Shown piece after piece: positions 43,291 to 54,150 of a stretch of DNA of 64,000 bases; position 1 is the stretch's first letter, and each line of letters begins with the position of its first letter. The translations under genes were made by a program, and so were the position numbers. The notes beneath the pieces were generated by a model that made no database searches, was not told where the DNA came from, and was given only the letters and a program-made list of their open reading frames with translations. The DNA comes from Prosapia bicincta (taxonomy: Eukaryota > Arthropoda > Insecta > Hemiptera > Cercopidae): positions 5,114,001 to 5,178,000 of the forward strand of contig JBAIZL010000376.1 in the NCBI GenBank assembly GCA_036971475.1, read 5' to 3'.

Positions 43291-46010
43291 ATCACAATGC
43301 GACAGTCTATGGCTCCACCGTCAAGTCGTATTCAGTCGGCGGCTGACAACTGTACGAACGTCAACTTACCTTAAACCAATCGAAGCCCGACGACACCGGT
43401 AAAAATTTGAAACCAGCATTTCTGATTCAAGTCGAACCTGTGCAAAGCTTGTCAAATTTTACCAGAGAACATGTCGCTTGACGTTATTAATAAAAACCTA
43501 ACCGTCTGAGATTTAACCCTTCGAGTTGTATTTCCCAGGGAAATGGATTCTTTGAAAAAAATTGATTTATAAAAGAAAAATTGTACTCGAGTTGCAAGTT
43601 AGTAAAAACAAAGTTTTTATTTATTCTAGAATTTAGATTTTACCCTAGTATTACATTCTTCTTTTGAAAGATAAAATAAACAATTGTAATTCAAAATTAA
43701 TAAATATTTTGTGAAAATTATTTAATACAGTTGCAATGAATTAAATTTAAGTCCCTTTTGGTCTATTTGGACCTAATTCATTTCTAAAATTTTTACATAC
43801 CCATTTAAAAATAATATAGTTTGTAATTAAAATCCTTGAAACATTTTGTAAAAAATATATCCTGAAAACATACATATTTATATCATAAAAATTAAAAATT
43901 TAGGATTAAAAAAAAAAATTCTTACTCTGAAAAGCATCCATATTTATACGAAGACAAGACATGTCATATTATACCATGACAAGACATTCATAATTTACAA
44001 TTTTAAACATTTATTACGTATATAAACATTTTTCTAAAAATGTGAAATATCACATACTATTTTTTTAAAATCTTCTCTAAGTTCTCTTAATTCCAAACAA
44101 AACTGTGAAAAAATAATTTTTACTTACTTTTATTTATAAATGTAGATAAACAAAATTGTTTCCTTCTATAGGTCAAATCCATCTACTAATGAATTCTATT
44201 CTAAATTGCTAAACATGAAAAATTTATTTTTGCCTAAAAGTATAACATAAGTAATAATTAATTGAGCTTCAAAGTAAACAAATGCCTATCTCCACTCCAA
44301 TCAGAGAGTTTAGACAACGTTTGATTTATATTAGGTTTATGCGTAAATTTTCTAATTTCAAAGATACTTAATATGAAAAGTAGCTTTAAACATTTTATTC
44401 TTGTTGCCGTAGGCTACTTGTTTATATAACCTCAAAATTGTTTTCTTTACTAACTTTATTTTCTGGAAATTAATTTATGACTGTTTATTATAAATCCTAA
44501 CTTACTACATATATGAATGGTTAAAAACAATTCTTAAACTTTCAAAAGCTCATTTGCAATTTAAAATCTTACAGCTACATTCTGTCAATAACACACGCAA
44601 TTTATTTATATATATTTTTATGAAAATTACTATAAATAACTCAAATTGTATTTATGTTTCTCTTTGTATGCGTTCTTATATGGTTGATATTCTTTTAATT
44701 TACTGTTATCCTTTAAAACTATTTGTTTAAAAATTTTTCATCTTAATTTGAAAAATATATTTTTTTTTTATTTCAACTCATTTAAAACATTGTTATCCCT
44801 TTCTAAAATTTTGTAATTAATCAAAAACTTTATCACATATTTTGAAATGTCAGTTTAATAAACATAGCCTTATTTCATGACCATTTATTTACATCTTAAC
44901 CACCTGACATTTTCGCCATCTTGACTACAAAAAGTTAACAACTATGAAGTCTTGTTTTACATATGTTGCATATCGCTAACTTAGTAAAGCCAATACGCAC
45001 GACAAAGCCTAATTATTCATGAAGTTGTACTTGAAAGAAATTTTATCAAAAAAAGAATTAAATTTAACCTTTCATTTGTATTATTGGGAGAAGTTGGTAT
45101 ATCTTGCCTCTTAGTGCCGAATCCACGATTCGAACCACGTTGAGTACAAGGGACTCTTTCATGCCTTCTACCTTCCTAACCCTCGTCTCGGGTGATGGAA
45201 ATTCTACCAATCAGAAAATTCGTAATATGTGGCGTGAAGTGTAGATTTCCGGTAGTCCGATGTGACGTCACGTCTCCTTCTGACTTGGTTGGCAGTTGTT
45301 AACGGCATGTCGCGAAAAAAAACGAAAACTGAAATAAGCGACTATTAAAGGTTTTCTACCGCCCTTTGAATCTTAATCTTCAGTGAAATAAGCGACCATC
45401 ACAGAATTATACCTCCCCTGGGTATTCCACACTATTCTTGTGGGAGCTTAAACTGTCAGATTTTTGTATACTTGTGTATTTTTATTTCCACCACATGTAA
45501 TCCAGGCTTTGGAGTGGCTAAATGATAATATATCATTTAGGCTTGTTTAAAAATCAGCCTTAAGAATGCTTTGTTAACGATTTTTCACATAAGTTTATAA
45601 TTATTTCCTTATGTTTTTATATGTTTTTCTTTTTAATAAATATCACAAAAAGTTTTCTTTTTTCTAATTAAGTAAATTGAGCTATTCTTAATATCATTAA
45701 TAGTTTTAATTAATAATAATTGAGTTATTATTAGTATTAGTTATTCATCTATTTAGTTTATTTGTAATTATATAATTACAATTTTGTTCGTCTATCCCTT
45801 TATACTTACTTTGTGGTTTTTCTTGTTAATATGTAAACTGTATTTATCTTTTAATTATTTAGCCGAACTAATTTCTTATAGGAGGTAGGTTCCTTTGTAA
45901 AAAACTTCGTTTAATATGTGAAGTGGGAAAACATCGGAGTTCAAATGTACAGGGTTGCAGCCCTTGGTAAGCCCAGACTTTATCGGAGAGTCATAAGGAG
46001 ATGACTATCC
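43291..46010. other. AT-rich stretch, nothing recognised
   Basis: No gene is recognisable. A slightly more GC-rich patch at 45100-45330 contains GTGACGTCAC and an isolated TTCGAACC, without tRNA or SINE structure. Confidence 0.45.
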
Positions 46011-46018
46011 CCTGTAAG

Positions 46019-46607
46019 CAAGGGCGGCTCCAGGATAGACTTTCGGGGGGCGCGCATAATGGCAGGGAAATGTGGTGTGGCTGGGGCGGAAAACTTTCAA
46101 AAGTAAAGGCCTGGAAATTAAATTTTAAGCTATTCTTTTACTTAAAAAAAACAGCATCAAAACATGCATTTTACCTCATTTTACAAGTTTTACCTGATTT
46201 AGATAACAAAGCTATTGTACATAATACAAAATATTGTTTAACTTTCATCGTTTCTTCAAGCGGCTCGGTCTGACGAAGACGACGCGGAGTCGTAGTACAC
46301 AGACTGTTAGTACAGCCGGGCCGGCACGGAGCTAGTGCGCGACTTATAACATGCCAGTGTTGTTTATGCTGGATGGACCTATCAATGATATCAGATGAAT
46401 TTATACACCTAACATTACATAAATGTAAAAACAATATACATCGATTTAAAAAAAAAAAATCAAATGAAAAATACATTTTTATAAGTATACTGGGATAAAT
46501 TTAAATGTGTCCCGAATATAAAAAAAATATATTTCTAAAAAGAAGTACCCAAATTCTCGAGGGAGGGGGAGATTGCTCCTACTACCTCTCCCCTGGAGTC
46601 GCCTTTG
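46019..46607. mobile_element. hAT-type non-autonomous element (MITE) with 8-bp target duplication
   Basis: Flanked by CCTGTAAG on both sides (46011-46018 and 46608-46615). The termini are CAAGGGCGGCTCCAGG on the left and, inverted, CAAAGGCGACTCCAGG on the right: 14 of 16 match. An 8-bp duplication plus CA-GGGGCGG-type ends is characteristic of hAT superfamily elements. The 589-bp interior has no transposase frame. A shorter relative lies at 61599-61942. Confidence 0.85.
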
Positions 46608-46615
46608 CCTGTAAG

Positions 46616-47129
46616 CATAAGCTAAGCGGAATATAGGTAAGAGGAAGGAAGGGGTAAGAAGCTCCTCTGACAATGGAATCCGACCCTGATAACGCGATCC
46701 TATAATTTCCCCGGGACCATGAGTTATTTACTTAATGCCGCATATTTTTCATTACGGTATGCTTCTTCTTAGAAGCAGGTGTAACCAATAAAAATCTTTT
46801 TGACCCCTTGGACAAGTGAGGCCATGGTTTTAGTATGGGCAGAGCGGAATTGTGTGAAGTGAAATGAAAATTTTCTGCATTAAAAAAAATATACTGTCCT
46901 GATTTTACAGACAGTTTACGAATTCCAAGAATTCGAACTCACTACTGGATCATCGTTATTTCTAGTCCAAGGACTTCCAGCGAAATTAAAAGCGATTACA
47001 ATTGCACTCTTTGGCTTAGTTTACTGCGAACACTCTTGTCAGCTCGTTGTTGGTTCACAGAAATTCTTAGATCGTGCCAGTAGAGATTAGTGTCATGAAA
47101 GAACAGAACCATCGTATATCTCTAAACAT
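46616..47129. other. Noncoding stretch
   Basis: No gene or repeat recognised. Confidence 0.45.
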
Positions 47130-47164
47130 AATTTATTTATAATGTTTATTTATTTTTCCAGACG

Positions 47165-47184
47165 AAAAACTAAAAGTAGTTTTT
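47165..47184 (-). other. 3'-terminal stem-loop of LINE H
   Basis: AAAAACTA (47165-47172) pairs perfectly with TAGTTTTT (47177-47184) around loop AAAG. It lies at the same position relative to the tail as the hairpin at 3411-3440 of B, but with different stem bases. Confidence 0.65.
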
Positions 47185-47967
47185 ATCACCTATACGGAAT
47201 ATATCTATAAACAACACTAAAACTAGATAGTTAAAACAAATAAAATAAAAATATTAACAATAAGATTAAAAATAATTAAATTAAGCTACTTCTAACTAAC
47301 CTGGCTTACACTAAACAAAAATAACTAACCTAACTGAAAATTAATTTTATTAAATAAATTGAAGTGACATAAGAGGCCAACGACAAGGGCAATAGCCGTG
47401 ACACCGTCCCTTAATACCACCTTTAAACTCCTTCGAATATACTAATGGGCACGTAAAACGGTTAACCCATCACATTCGAGCAGAACATGTTTGACTGTGA
47501 TGCAATCTCCTCAAAACTGACATAGCGGAGGATCATCGCGTTGCATCAACTATCCATGCATTAACAAAGGTGGCTGATGCAAAGACGAGTAATCATCACT
47601 TCCTCCCTATGACGAACTAAAGATCTCCATGATTGGACAGAGTTCTTGATTTCCCTCAGCTTGTTACCATTCACGTTTTGCCATTCTTCATTCCAGCAAG
47701 GAATAGTGAATTTTTTGCACTACAAAATCCGATGACGTGACACGTTGGGCTCACCAACGAAACATCATACGTGTAGCTAGTTTACCCCCTCATCTGCTTT
47801 TGTGTTTCCGATTATTCCGCAGTAACCAGGCACCCGGCAAAATGATACTCTGACACCCCGTAACTGGAGCCTGGGTATTGAACACAGAATATCTCCAACC
47901 AAAGGGATTTTTGGATCGCCTAGAAAGGACTTGGGCAAGATAATGGGATGACGCGGATGTAGAGATG

Positions 47968-49065
47968 TTACAGCTTGGAAAGAAGCTCAGCTGTAAAAAC
48001 ACTGCAAGCTGAATGCAATCCGTAGGTGTAGGTGCGTCCTGTTACATAAAATCCACATCCTACCTCATTGTCTAGTTTCAAGCTATCAGTGTATATGACA
48101 CTGTGTTTGTAAGTTCTGTAGATATCCATTAACTCCTGGCAATAGACACCGTCAGGAGTATTGTGTTTTATATACTTGGACAGTGAGAATTTAAAATTTT
48201 GCATTTTTATTACTTATAGAAGTATGTACCAAAGTGTTCGTTCGAATATAGGAAGCAGTTGCAGGTTGTTAAGGACGTGAATCTTCAACTACCTCCTTTG
48301 GCATAAGAACGTACAATCGAACGTTGACGCCCATCGTAACAATCCTGGAGGAAGTTATGAAAAACTACTTTGAATATCGGATGGTTTGGTTTACTTCGAA
48401 GACAAGTCTAATATGAAGTTTGAAGCACTTGACGTCGCAACGAAATAGATGGTTCCCCAGCCTCAAAGAGCAGGCTGGAAATTGGGCTTGATCTAAAAGC
48501 ACCAGTAACAAGTCTAAGACCAGAGAGATGTATTGAATCAAGGAGTTTCAGAATCGTAGGTCGAGCAGATGAATAGCCTATACAGCCGTAATCTATGCGC
48601 GATCCTACAACGGCGCGATAGAAACTGAGCATACAGGTTCTATCTGTTCCGCAATTAGTGTCACTAAGGACTCTCTCCAATATCTTGTTCCAGTCCTGAA
48701 ATCACGTACATGTGGGATCCATGAAGGTCTTTTATCCAATAAAAGTCCTAAAAATCTCACATTGAGTTAAAGAATAGGCTCCTGGTGTTGCCTGCGACGA
48801 CTAAATGCTATACACTGGGTCTCCGAAGCCCTTAGATGTTGTCCATTCTTGCAATCTACTCGTATTAATCACTATTTGAAGGGACCTTTCCGCTGACACT
48901 ATACTTTCTAGCAGCTACATAAATACAAAAACCATCAACAGACAGAGAACAATGAACCACAGATTGTACGTTTGAAGGGACGCTGTTAATGCCAACGGCA
49001 AAGAGTGTCACACTCAGAATGCCAACCTGCGGAATAAGATTCTTTTCACTATAAAGATATTTTAT
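47968..49065 (-). pseudogene. LINE H ORF2 remnant: late RT and RNase H
   Basis: The RT palm is mutated: the FVDDF position near 48930 reads SVDGF. The post-RT region is open at 48680-48408 (DRTCMLSFYRAVVGSRIDYG, SSPISSLLFEAGEPSISLRR). RNase H text at 48204-47968 reads SVIYTDSLKLDNEVGCGFYV with TDGS changed to TDSL, and CSVFTAELL keeps the Glu. Later parts (VPGYCGI-like, 47800-47880) are out of frame. Several indels make it non-functional. Confidence 0.83.
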
Positions 49066-49199
49066 AATTTTCTGGGAATAATGAATGTAATGCGACCAGG
49101 TCGAATTCAGGGTCTAAAGAGCTCCTAGGTCCAGGAATTGTAGCGTTCCTTTGCAATGACAAGAAGTTAGAGATTTTAACTGGAGAAAATATGAATATT

Positions 49200-49745
49200 A
49201 TGCCATCGTATAGGATTTATTGGGTTAGCATTAGCTCGACGGTGAGTAGAGCTAATAATATCAGTATGTAGGGGCTCATAGTATGACATCTCTTAGGTAA
49301 GCCTTCGTTTAGTGGTGAGCAGGGCTAATAATGTCAGTATGTCGGGGCTGAGTGTCATCGTATGGCATCTCTTAGGTAAGCCTTCGTTTAGTGGTGAGCA
49401 GGGCTAATAATGTCAGTATGTCGGGCTGAGTGTCATCGTATGGCATCTCTTGGGTAAGCCTCGCTTAGTGGTGAGCAGAGCTAATAATGTCAATCTGTAG
49501 GGGCTGAATGTCGTCCTATGGCATTTCTTGGGTTAGCCTGCACTCAATGGTGAGCAGAGCTATTAATGTCGATATGTCGGGGCTGAATGTCATCGCATGG
49601 CATCTCTTGGGTTACCCTTCACTTAATGGTGAGCAGACCTAATAATGTCAATCTGTCGGGGCTGAATGTCATCCCATGTCATCTCTTGGGTTAGCCTTCA
49701 CTCAATGGTGAGCAAAGCTAATATTTTCAATCTGTCGGTTAGTCT
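49200..49745. repeat. Tandem array, 79-bp unit, about seven copies
   Basis: The landmark GGTGAGCAGAGC-like motif occurs at about 49244, 49317, 49396, 49473, 49552, 49631 and 49710, that is at steps of 73, 79, 77, 79, 79 and 79. Units contain GCTAATAATGTCA and GTCGGGGCTGAATGTCATC. No open frame is maintained. Confidence 0.92.
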
Positions 49746-49849
49746 TAGCTCACTAAAAATGTCAACCGTGTTTTCGCCTTTCTACGCTACCTAAATGCGT
49801 GGGCCTTTTCATGTGTTACCTCAGTCTTTCTGTATTTGTATCGATCTAT

Positions 49850-50090
49850 TTTTACTTTTATATATAATACCTCTGGATTTGAGTTATAGCGTGGATCTGT
49901 TCCTGTCTTAATGTAAAACCTTTGGATTTCAGTCATTTGTGGATCGGTTTATGTCTTAATTTAGATGCTCAGTGTTTCTGCATTGTATAGATTTTTTCCC
50001 CTTTGTATAGAACCTCTGGATTTGAGTCATTGTATGGGCATGTTTCTGCATTTAGAATCCCAGTGTTTCTGTCTTTACATAGTCCTCTTT
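49850..50090. repeat. Degenerate tandem repeat, unit about 60-70 bp
   Basis: Phrases such as CCTCTGGATTTGAGT and CAGTGTTTCTG recur irregularly. Confidence 0.55.
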
Positions 50091-50219
50091 TTTTGTGTCA
50101 AAGCAAACACACAAAATTACTTTATAACAAGTTATGATTTAGTAAGGGCATTAGTAAACTATTCAAAAAAGCATTTAAAAATTACAAAACCGTGTCATAA
50201 CTAAAAAAGTGATAATTTT

Positions 50220-51028
50220 TGTCCAAGGCCGCGACCGAGGCTATGACCTATTGATTCTGTAATCTTGTATAGATTTGTCTCTATGGCCACGACTCAGTTC
50301 ATCGCATTGTCCTTGACCGTGACTCAGTTCATGACCATGACCGCAACGACTCCGTGACGTTGTCCGGCTTTATGTGTGACCACGGCAGAGTCCGTGACCT
50401 TGTTCTTGACCGTGACTTATTCCATGACCATGACCGCATCGACTCCGTGACCTTGTCCAGCTTTGTGTGTGACCAAAACCGAGTACGTGACCTTGTTCTT
50501 CACCGTGACTTAGTCCATGACCATGACCGCATCGACTCCGTGACCTTGCACAGCTTTGTGTGTGACCACGGCCGAGTCCGTGACCTTGTTCTTGACCGTG
50601 ACTTATTCCATGACCATGACCGCATCGACTCCGTGACCTTGTCCAGCTTTGTGTGTGACCAAAACCGAGTACGTGACCTTGTTCTTCACCGTGACTTAGT
50701 CCATGACCGCATCGACTCCGTGACCTTGCACAGCTTTGTGTGTGACCAAAACCGAGTACGTGACCTTCTTCACCGTGACTTAGTCCATGACCATGACCGC
50801 ATCGACTCCGTGACCTTGCACAGCTTTGTGTGTGACCACGGCCAAGTCCGTGACCTTGTTCTTCACCTTGACTTAGTCCATGACCATAACCGAGTCCATG
50901 AACGCATCGACTATTTGAGCTTGTTCAGAGTTGTGTTAATGGTCGCGAACGAATCCATGAGCGTATTGACTCCGTGGCCTCGTCCAGAACTGTGTCTAAG
51001 ACCATGACCTAATCCTTGACCGGGGCTT
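50220..51028. repeat. 93-bp minisatellite, left half (interrupted by LINE I)
   Basis: About eight units of ATGACCGCATCGACTCCGTG plus TGTGTGTGACCA and GAGTCCGTGACCTTG, with exact 93-base steps at for example 50432 and 50525. 93 is a multiple of three, so a 217-codon frame (50354-51007) stays open, encoding a repeated DRIDSVTLxSFVCDxxRVRD pattern. I regard the frame as a by-product. The array resumes at 53328. Confidence 0.9.
51017..51028. repeat. Target-site duplication of LINE I, left copy
   Basis: TGACCGGGGCTT, identical to 53328-53339, next to the A-rich 3' end of the insertion. An uninterrupted version of the target occurs at about 53468-53490. Confidence 0.85.
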
Positions 51029-51110
51029 TTTCTTTTTTTATTAACTTGGGAGCGGGTTTAAACTGCCCGAAGCACCGCTACCTTAGGTATATTGTACTTA
51101 CCTCCCTGAT

Positions 51111-52128
51111 CTAGTCAAGGAGCCCCTTCCCTCTTACCAGGTTTAGAAGTTTCCTGACTATTGTTTTACCTTCAGCATCCTCTTCCAGAGCTGTGCTACC
51201 ACCAAAGAGGTTGAAGCGCCTCTCGGCAAGTGCTTCGCATCTATAAATAATTTGTGTGGCGGTCTCAAGTTCTTGCCCGCATAATCTGCACACTGGTTCA
51301 TCTTTGAATCCCCGTATTATGCAGATGATTCCTTAGTCCACAGTGTCCCGTGAGTAGACCTGTGGCTATCCTCAATTCCTGCCTAGACAGATAGATGAGA
51401 CTCTCCTGCAGCCCCAAGGAAGGTTTCCTAAGGGTTAGCTTACTGTGTCTCATTCCTTCAGCCCTGACCCAGTGCTCACAGTGTCTTTCAGCCATCCACC
51501 TTCGCACTGCAATCTTGACCATGGATTTGGAAATACCTACTGCCGGCTCCGGTCCAATTAGGGGAGTTGAAGACCCCTCTCTGGCCAGTGCATCTGCGGC
51601 TTCTTCATTTCCAAATATTCCCCTATGCCCTGGCACCCAACCTATCTTGATTTGATTGTGCCTTGCCAGGGCTTCTAGGTTATTTAGGCACTCCCTGACT
51701 ATGGCCGAGGTGACCACATGTCCGTTTAGTGCCTTAATTGCTGCCTGACTGTCAGAGTAAATAGCAATCCGGGTCCTGTGTATTCCCTTTTTCGCTATCT
51801 CTCCCAGACAGGCATTTATAGCATATATTTCGGCCTGAAAGACAGAGGTATGCCTTCCCAAGGAAAAAACTAGTTTTACCCTTGAGTTTTTACAATACAC
51901 CCCCGCTCCAGTGCCGAAGTCCATCTTGGAGCCATCTGTGTACCAGGTCTGAGCTCCCGATGTTACTGACCCTGACCATTCCATCATAGTTTGGTGAGCC
52001 TGGTCAGGTGCAAACGTCCGAGTAAGGTGGTCACTGCCCATCTCCAAGACAGGTTCTTTGACCACGCACTCGATACTCATATGTCCCGAAACATCTGGGA
52101 GATTAGCCCAGTTGTTCGAGTTATGCAA
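51111..52128 (-). pseudogene. LINE I RNase H domain plus C-terminal zinc motif
   Basis: Open from 52128 to 51298 (276 codons). RNase H motifs: WYTDGSKMDFGTGAGV (catalytic Asp), VFQAEIYAINACL (Glu), AIYSDSQAAIKAL (Asp), GWVPGHRGIFGNEEADA-like with VPGH and NEEAADALA. All four catalytic positions look intact. Then LRIATGLLTGHCGLRNHLHN leads to TGIQR and a stop at 51298 caused by one extra A. Without it the frame joins DEPVCRLCGQELETATQIIY and RCEALAERR (51293-51111). This tail is typical of LOA-like LINEs. The histidine usual in the zinc motif (H-I-I-Y) is replaced by Gln. Confidence 0.87.
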
Positions 52129-52149
52129 TCTCCATGCCGCCAGCCTCGC

Positions 52150-52805
52150 CTCTCTCCTAAGGACAAGCTCAAGGACAGCAGTTCAGAGAAGAACAGCTCC
52201 TCCAGCTCCAACGCCATCTCTTCAGAGAGTTGACTCTCTGGGTAGCTGACTGGGACAAAGGCTAGCTTTTGCCGAAGGGTATCGCCGTATGCGCCCGAAG
52301 ACCCTGCAGCATCCCCCTCTTGTCCCAGCTTAGCTTTCTTCTTTCCTCCCTCCACTGGAGAGGGATTGGAAGTCGAACTCCTAGGCCTTTTGGACGTGCT
52401 GGGGTTTGGTGCTCGTGCTTCCCACCTGTTGCACCTCACAACATCCAAGCCCTGGACGTTAACATGCTCGGTTTTGGCTTCCCCTGCGTTGTGTGCTCAG
52501 GATAATTGGCCCTCCCGCTGCTCTCGCCTGATCTCTTCGGAGCCGCCTTCTGGCCGCTCCACTCATACGCTTTCTCCGTAGAGAAAGCGTGCTCAACTCT
52601 ACAACCATTTCACTGGTTTCTGCAGTCGGCAGTGGTGGTTGCAGTTGACACATCTGCTACAGACTCACGGTTTGCCGTCTCATTGGCTCCCGCTGTCTTT
52701 GCAGACTCAACATCAATTTGTGTACTTACCTGGTCCATTAGCTTCCCACGGGGGAAAGAACGGTCAACCAGAGCAGAGCCCCCACTGCCCTGGCAAGACA
52801 ACATA
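52150..52805 (-). pseudogene. LINE I ORF1-like N-terminal remnant
   Basis: Three frame-shifted pieces. 52804-52610 carries MLSCQGSGGSALVDRSF. 52653-52459 has ELSTLSLRRKRMSGAARRRL then RRDQARAAGG, a basic motif common at the start of LOA-type ORF1 proteins. 52448-52150 has PSTSKRPRSSTSNPSPVEGG and LELEELFFSELLSLSLSLGE. No zinc knuckle is present. The text passes into the RNase H frame at about 52130 with EN and RT absent. Confidence 0.6.
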
Positions 52806-53327
52806 AAATGAGGTTTTGTCTGGTTCCTTAAGGGGATCGAGTGCGACTGCGCGACTGCATTTTATACCCTGCAGCCATTCATCCATCGGCACGATGCCTT
52901 CCACCTTGGATTGGGTATTCAGTCACTGACCTTGAAGCACACCCCAAGTTCAGGACATTATTAATTGTTGTTCATGGAGCGAACAGCCTGCTTTACTCTC
53001 TTTTGTTACAACTGTGTCGTTAGGGTAGTTTCCCGCCCATACTTCACAGCCGCATTGCCCTTGGTTCACCTGGGAGGTGAGAGTAGCATTGTGAGGACTT
53101 AATTCCCAACTACCCCAGTCCCCAGTCAGAGCAGTTATTTCTACCACACCCAAACGGTTGACTGACGAGGAGGGATAATTCCTCATCTTTGAACCATTGC
53201 CTTGGTCCGGGCCTGCTTATTCAGAAACCTTCCGGAATCCTTATTCACTAGTAACCTACATATCTGTAGGCCGTTCCACTATCCGCCACCCGTGGACACG
53301 CCCAGTTGCTAAGGCAAGCTATCTGGG

Positions 53328-54150
53328 TGACCGGGGCTTACTCCATGACCATAGCCGTATCGTCTCCATGACCTTGTCCAGTTGTATTAATGGTCGCGAA
53401 CGAATCCATGACCGTATTGACTCCGTGACCTCGTCCAGAATCGTGTCTAAGACCATGACCTAATCCTTGACCGGGGCTTACTCCATGACCATGGCCGTAT
53501 AGACTCCATGAGCTTGTCCAGTTGTATTAATGGTCGTGAACGAGTCCGTGACCGTATTGACTCCGTGACCTTGTCCAGGTTTGTGTGTGACCACGACCGA
53601 GTCCATGACCTTGTTCTTGACCGTGACTTAGTCCATGAACGCATCGACTATTTGAGCTTGTCCGTTGTGTTAATGGTTAGAGTTGTGTTAATGGTTGAGA
53701 ACGAATCCATGACCGTATTGACTCCGTGGCCTCGTCCAGAATCGTGTTTAAGTGCACGATGGACTCCATGACCCTATCGACTTCGTGACCTTATCCAGAA
53801 TTGTGTTAATGGTCGTGAACGAGTCCATGACGGTATCGACTCCGTGACCTCGCCCAGAATTGTGACTAAGACCACGACGGAGTCCATGAGCTTGTCCGTG
53901 ACTTAGTCCTTGGCATGACCGAGTACATGACCTTATCGACTTCGTGACTTTATCCAGAATTGTGTTCATGGTCGCGAACGACTCCCAGACAGTATTGACT
54001 CCGTGACCATGTCCAGATTTGTGCCTATGATAACGACCGAGTCCATGACCACGACCTTAACTTGCTCCATATTCATGATCTTGTCCTTGACCGTGACTTA
54101 TTCGATGACAATAACCGTATCAACTCGTGAACTTGTCCAGATTTATGTAG
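53328..54150. repeat. 93-bp minisatellite, right half
   Basis: Continuation of 50220-51028 with more diverged units (GACTCCGTGACCTTGTCCAG, CGAGTCCATGACC). The first 12 bases are the right copy of the target-site duplication. The array fades out by about 54150. Confidence 0.88.

Larger units (their letters stand above)
47130..49070 (-). mobile_element. Older relative of LINE B/D, 5'-truncated (element H)
   Basis: A minus-strand copy beginning in RT motif B (decayed form of NGVPQGG near 49035) and running through the post-RT region, RNase H and C-terminus to a 3' UTR with a decayed A-rich tail (about 47120-47155). The C-terminal nucleotide text at 47360-47450 aligns with positions 3776-3860 of B. 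It is far more diverged than A-E, so it is an older insertion. Confidence 0.85.
51029..53327 (-). mobile_element. LINE I inserted in the minisatellite, internally deleted
   Basis: Minus-strand element with a 3' A-rich end at 51029-51042, a zinc motif and RNase H (51111-52128), ORF1-like text (about 52150-52805), and a 5' region up to 53327. Endonuclease and RT are missing between ORF1 and RNase H. A 12-bp duplication of minisatellite sequence flanks it. The 5' 130 bases resemble 57268-57390 next to an RTE-type endonuclease relic. Confidence 0.85.

Noticed and set aside
42920..43402. Frames over the CT/CA microsatellite
   Set aside because: Same reason: low-complexity repeat translation.
45105..45145. 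TTCGAACC resembling a tRNA or SINE B box
   Set aside because: No matching A box, no T-stem pairing and no tRNA fold around it.
46171..46476. 101-codon minus-strand frame
   Set aside because: It lies inside the hAT-type MITE, has no transposase motif and does not recur as a protein.
49200..49745. Possible CRISPR-like array
   Set aside because: Units are contiguous 79-bp tandem repeats without spacers, in a eukaryotic context.
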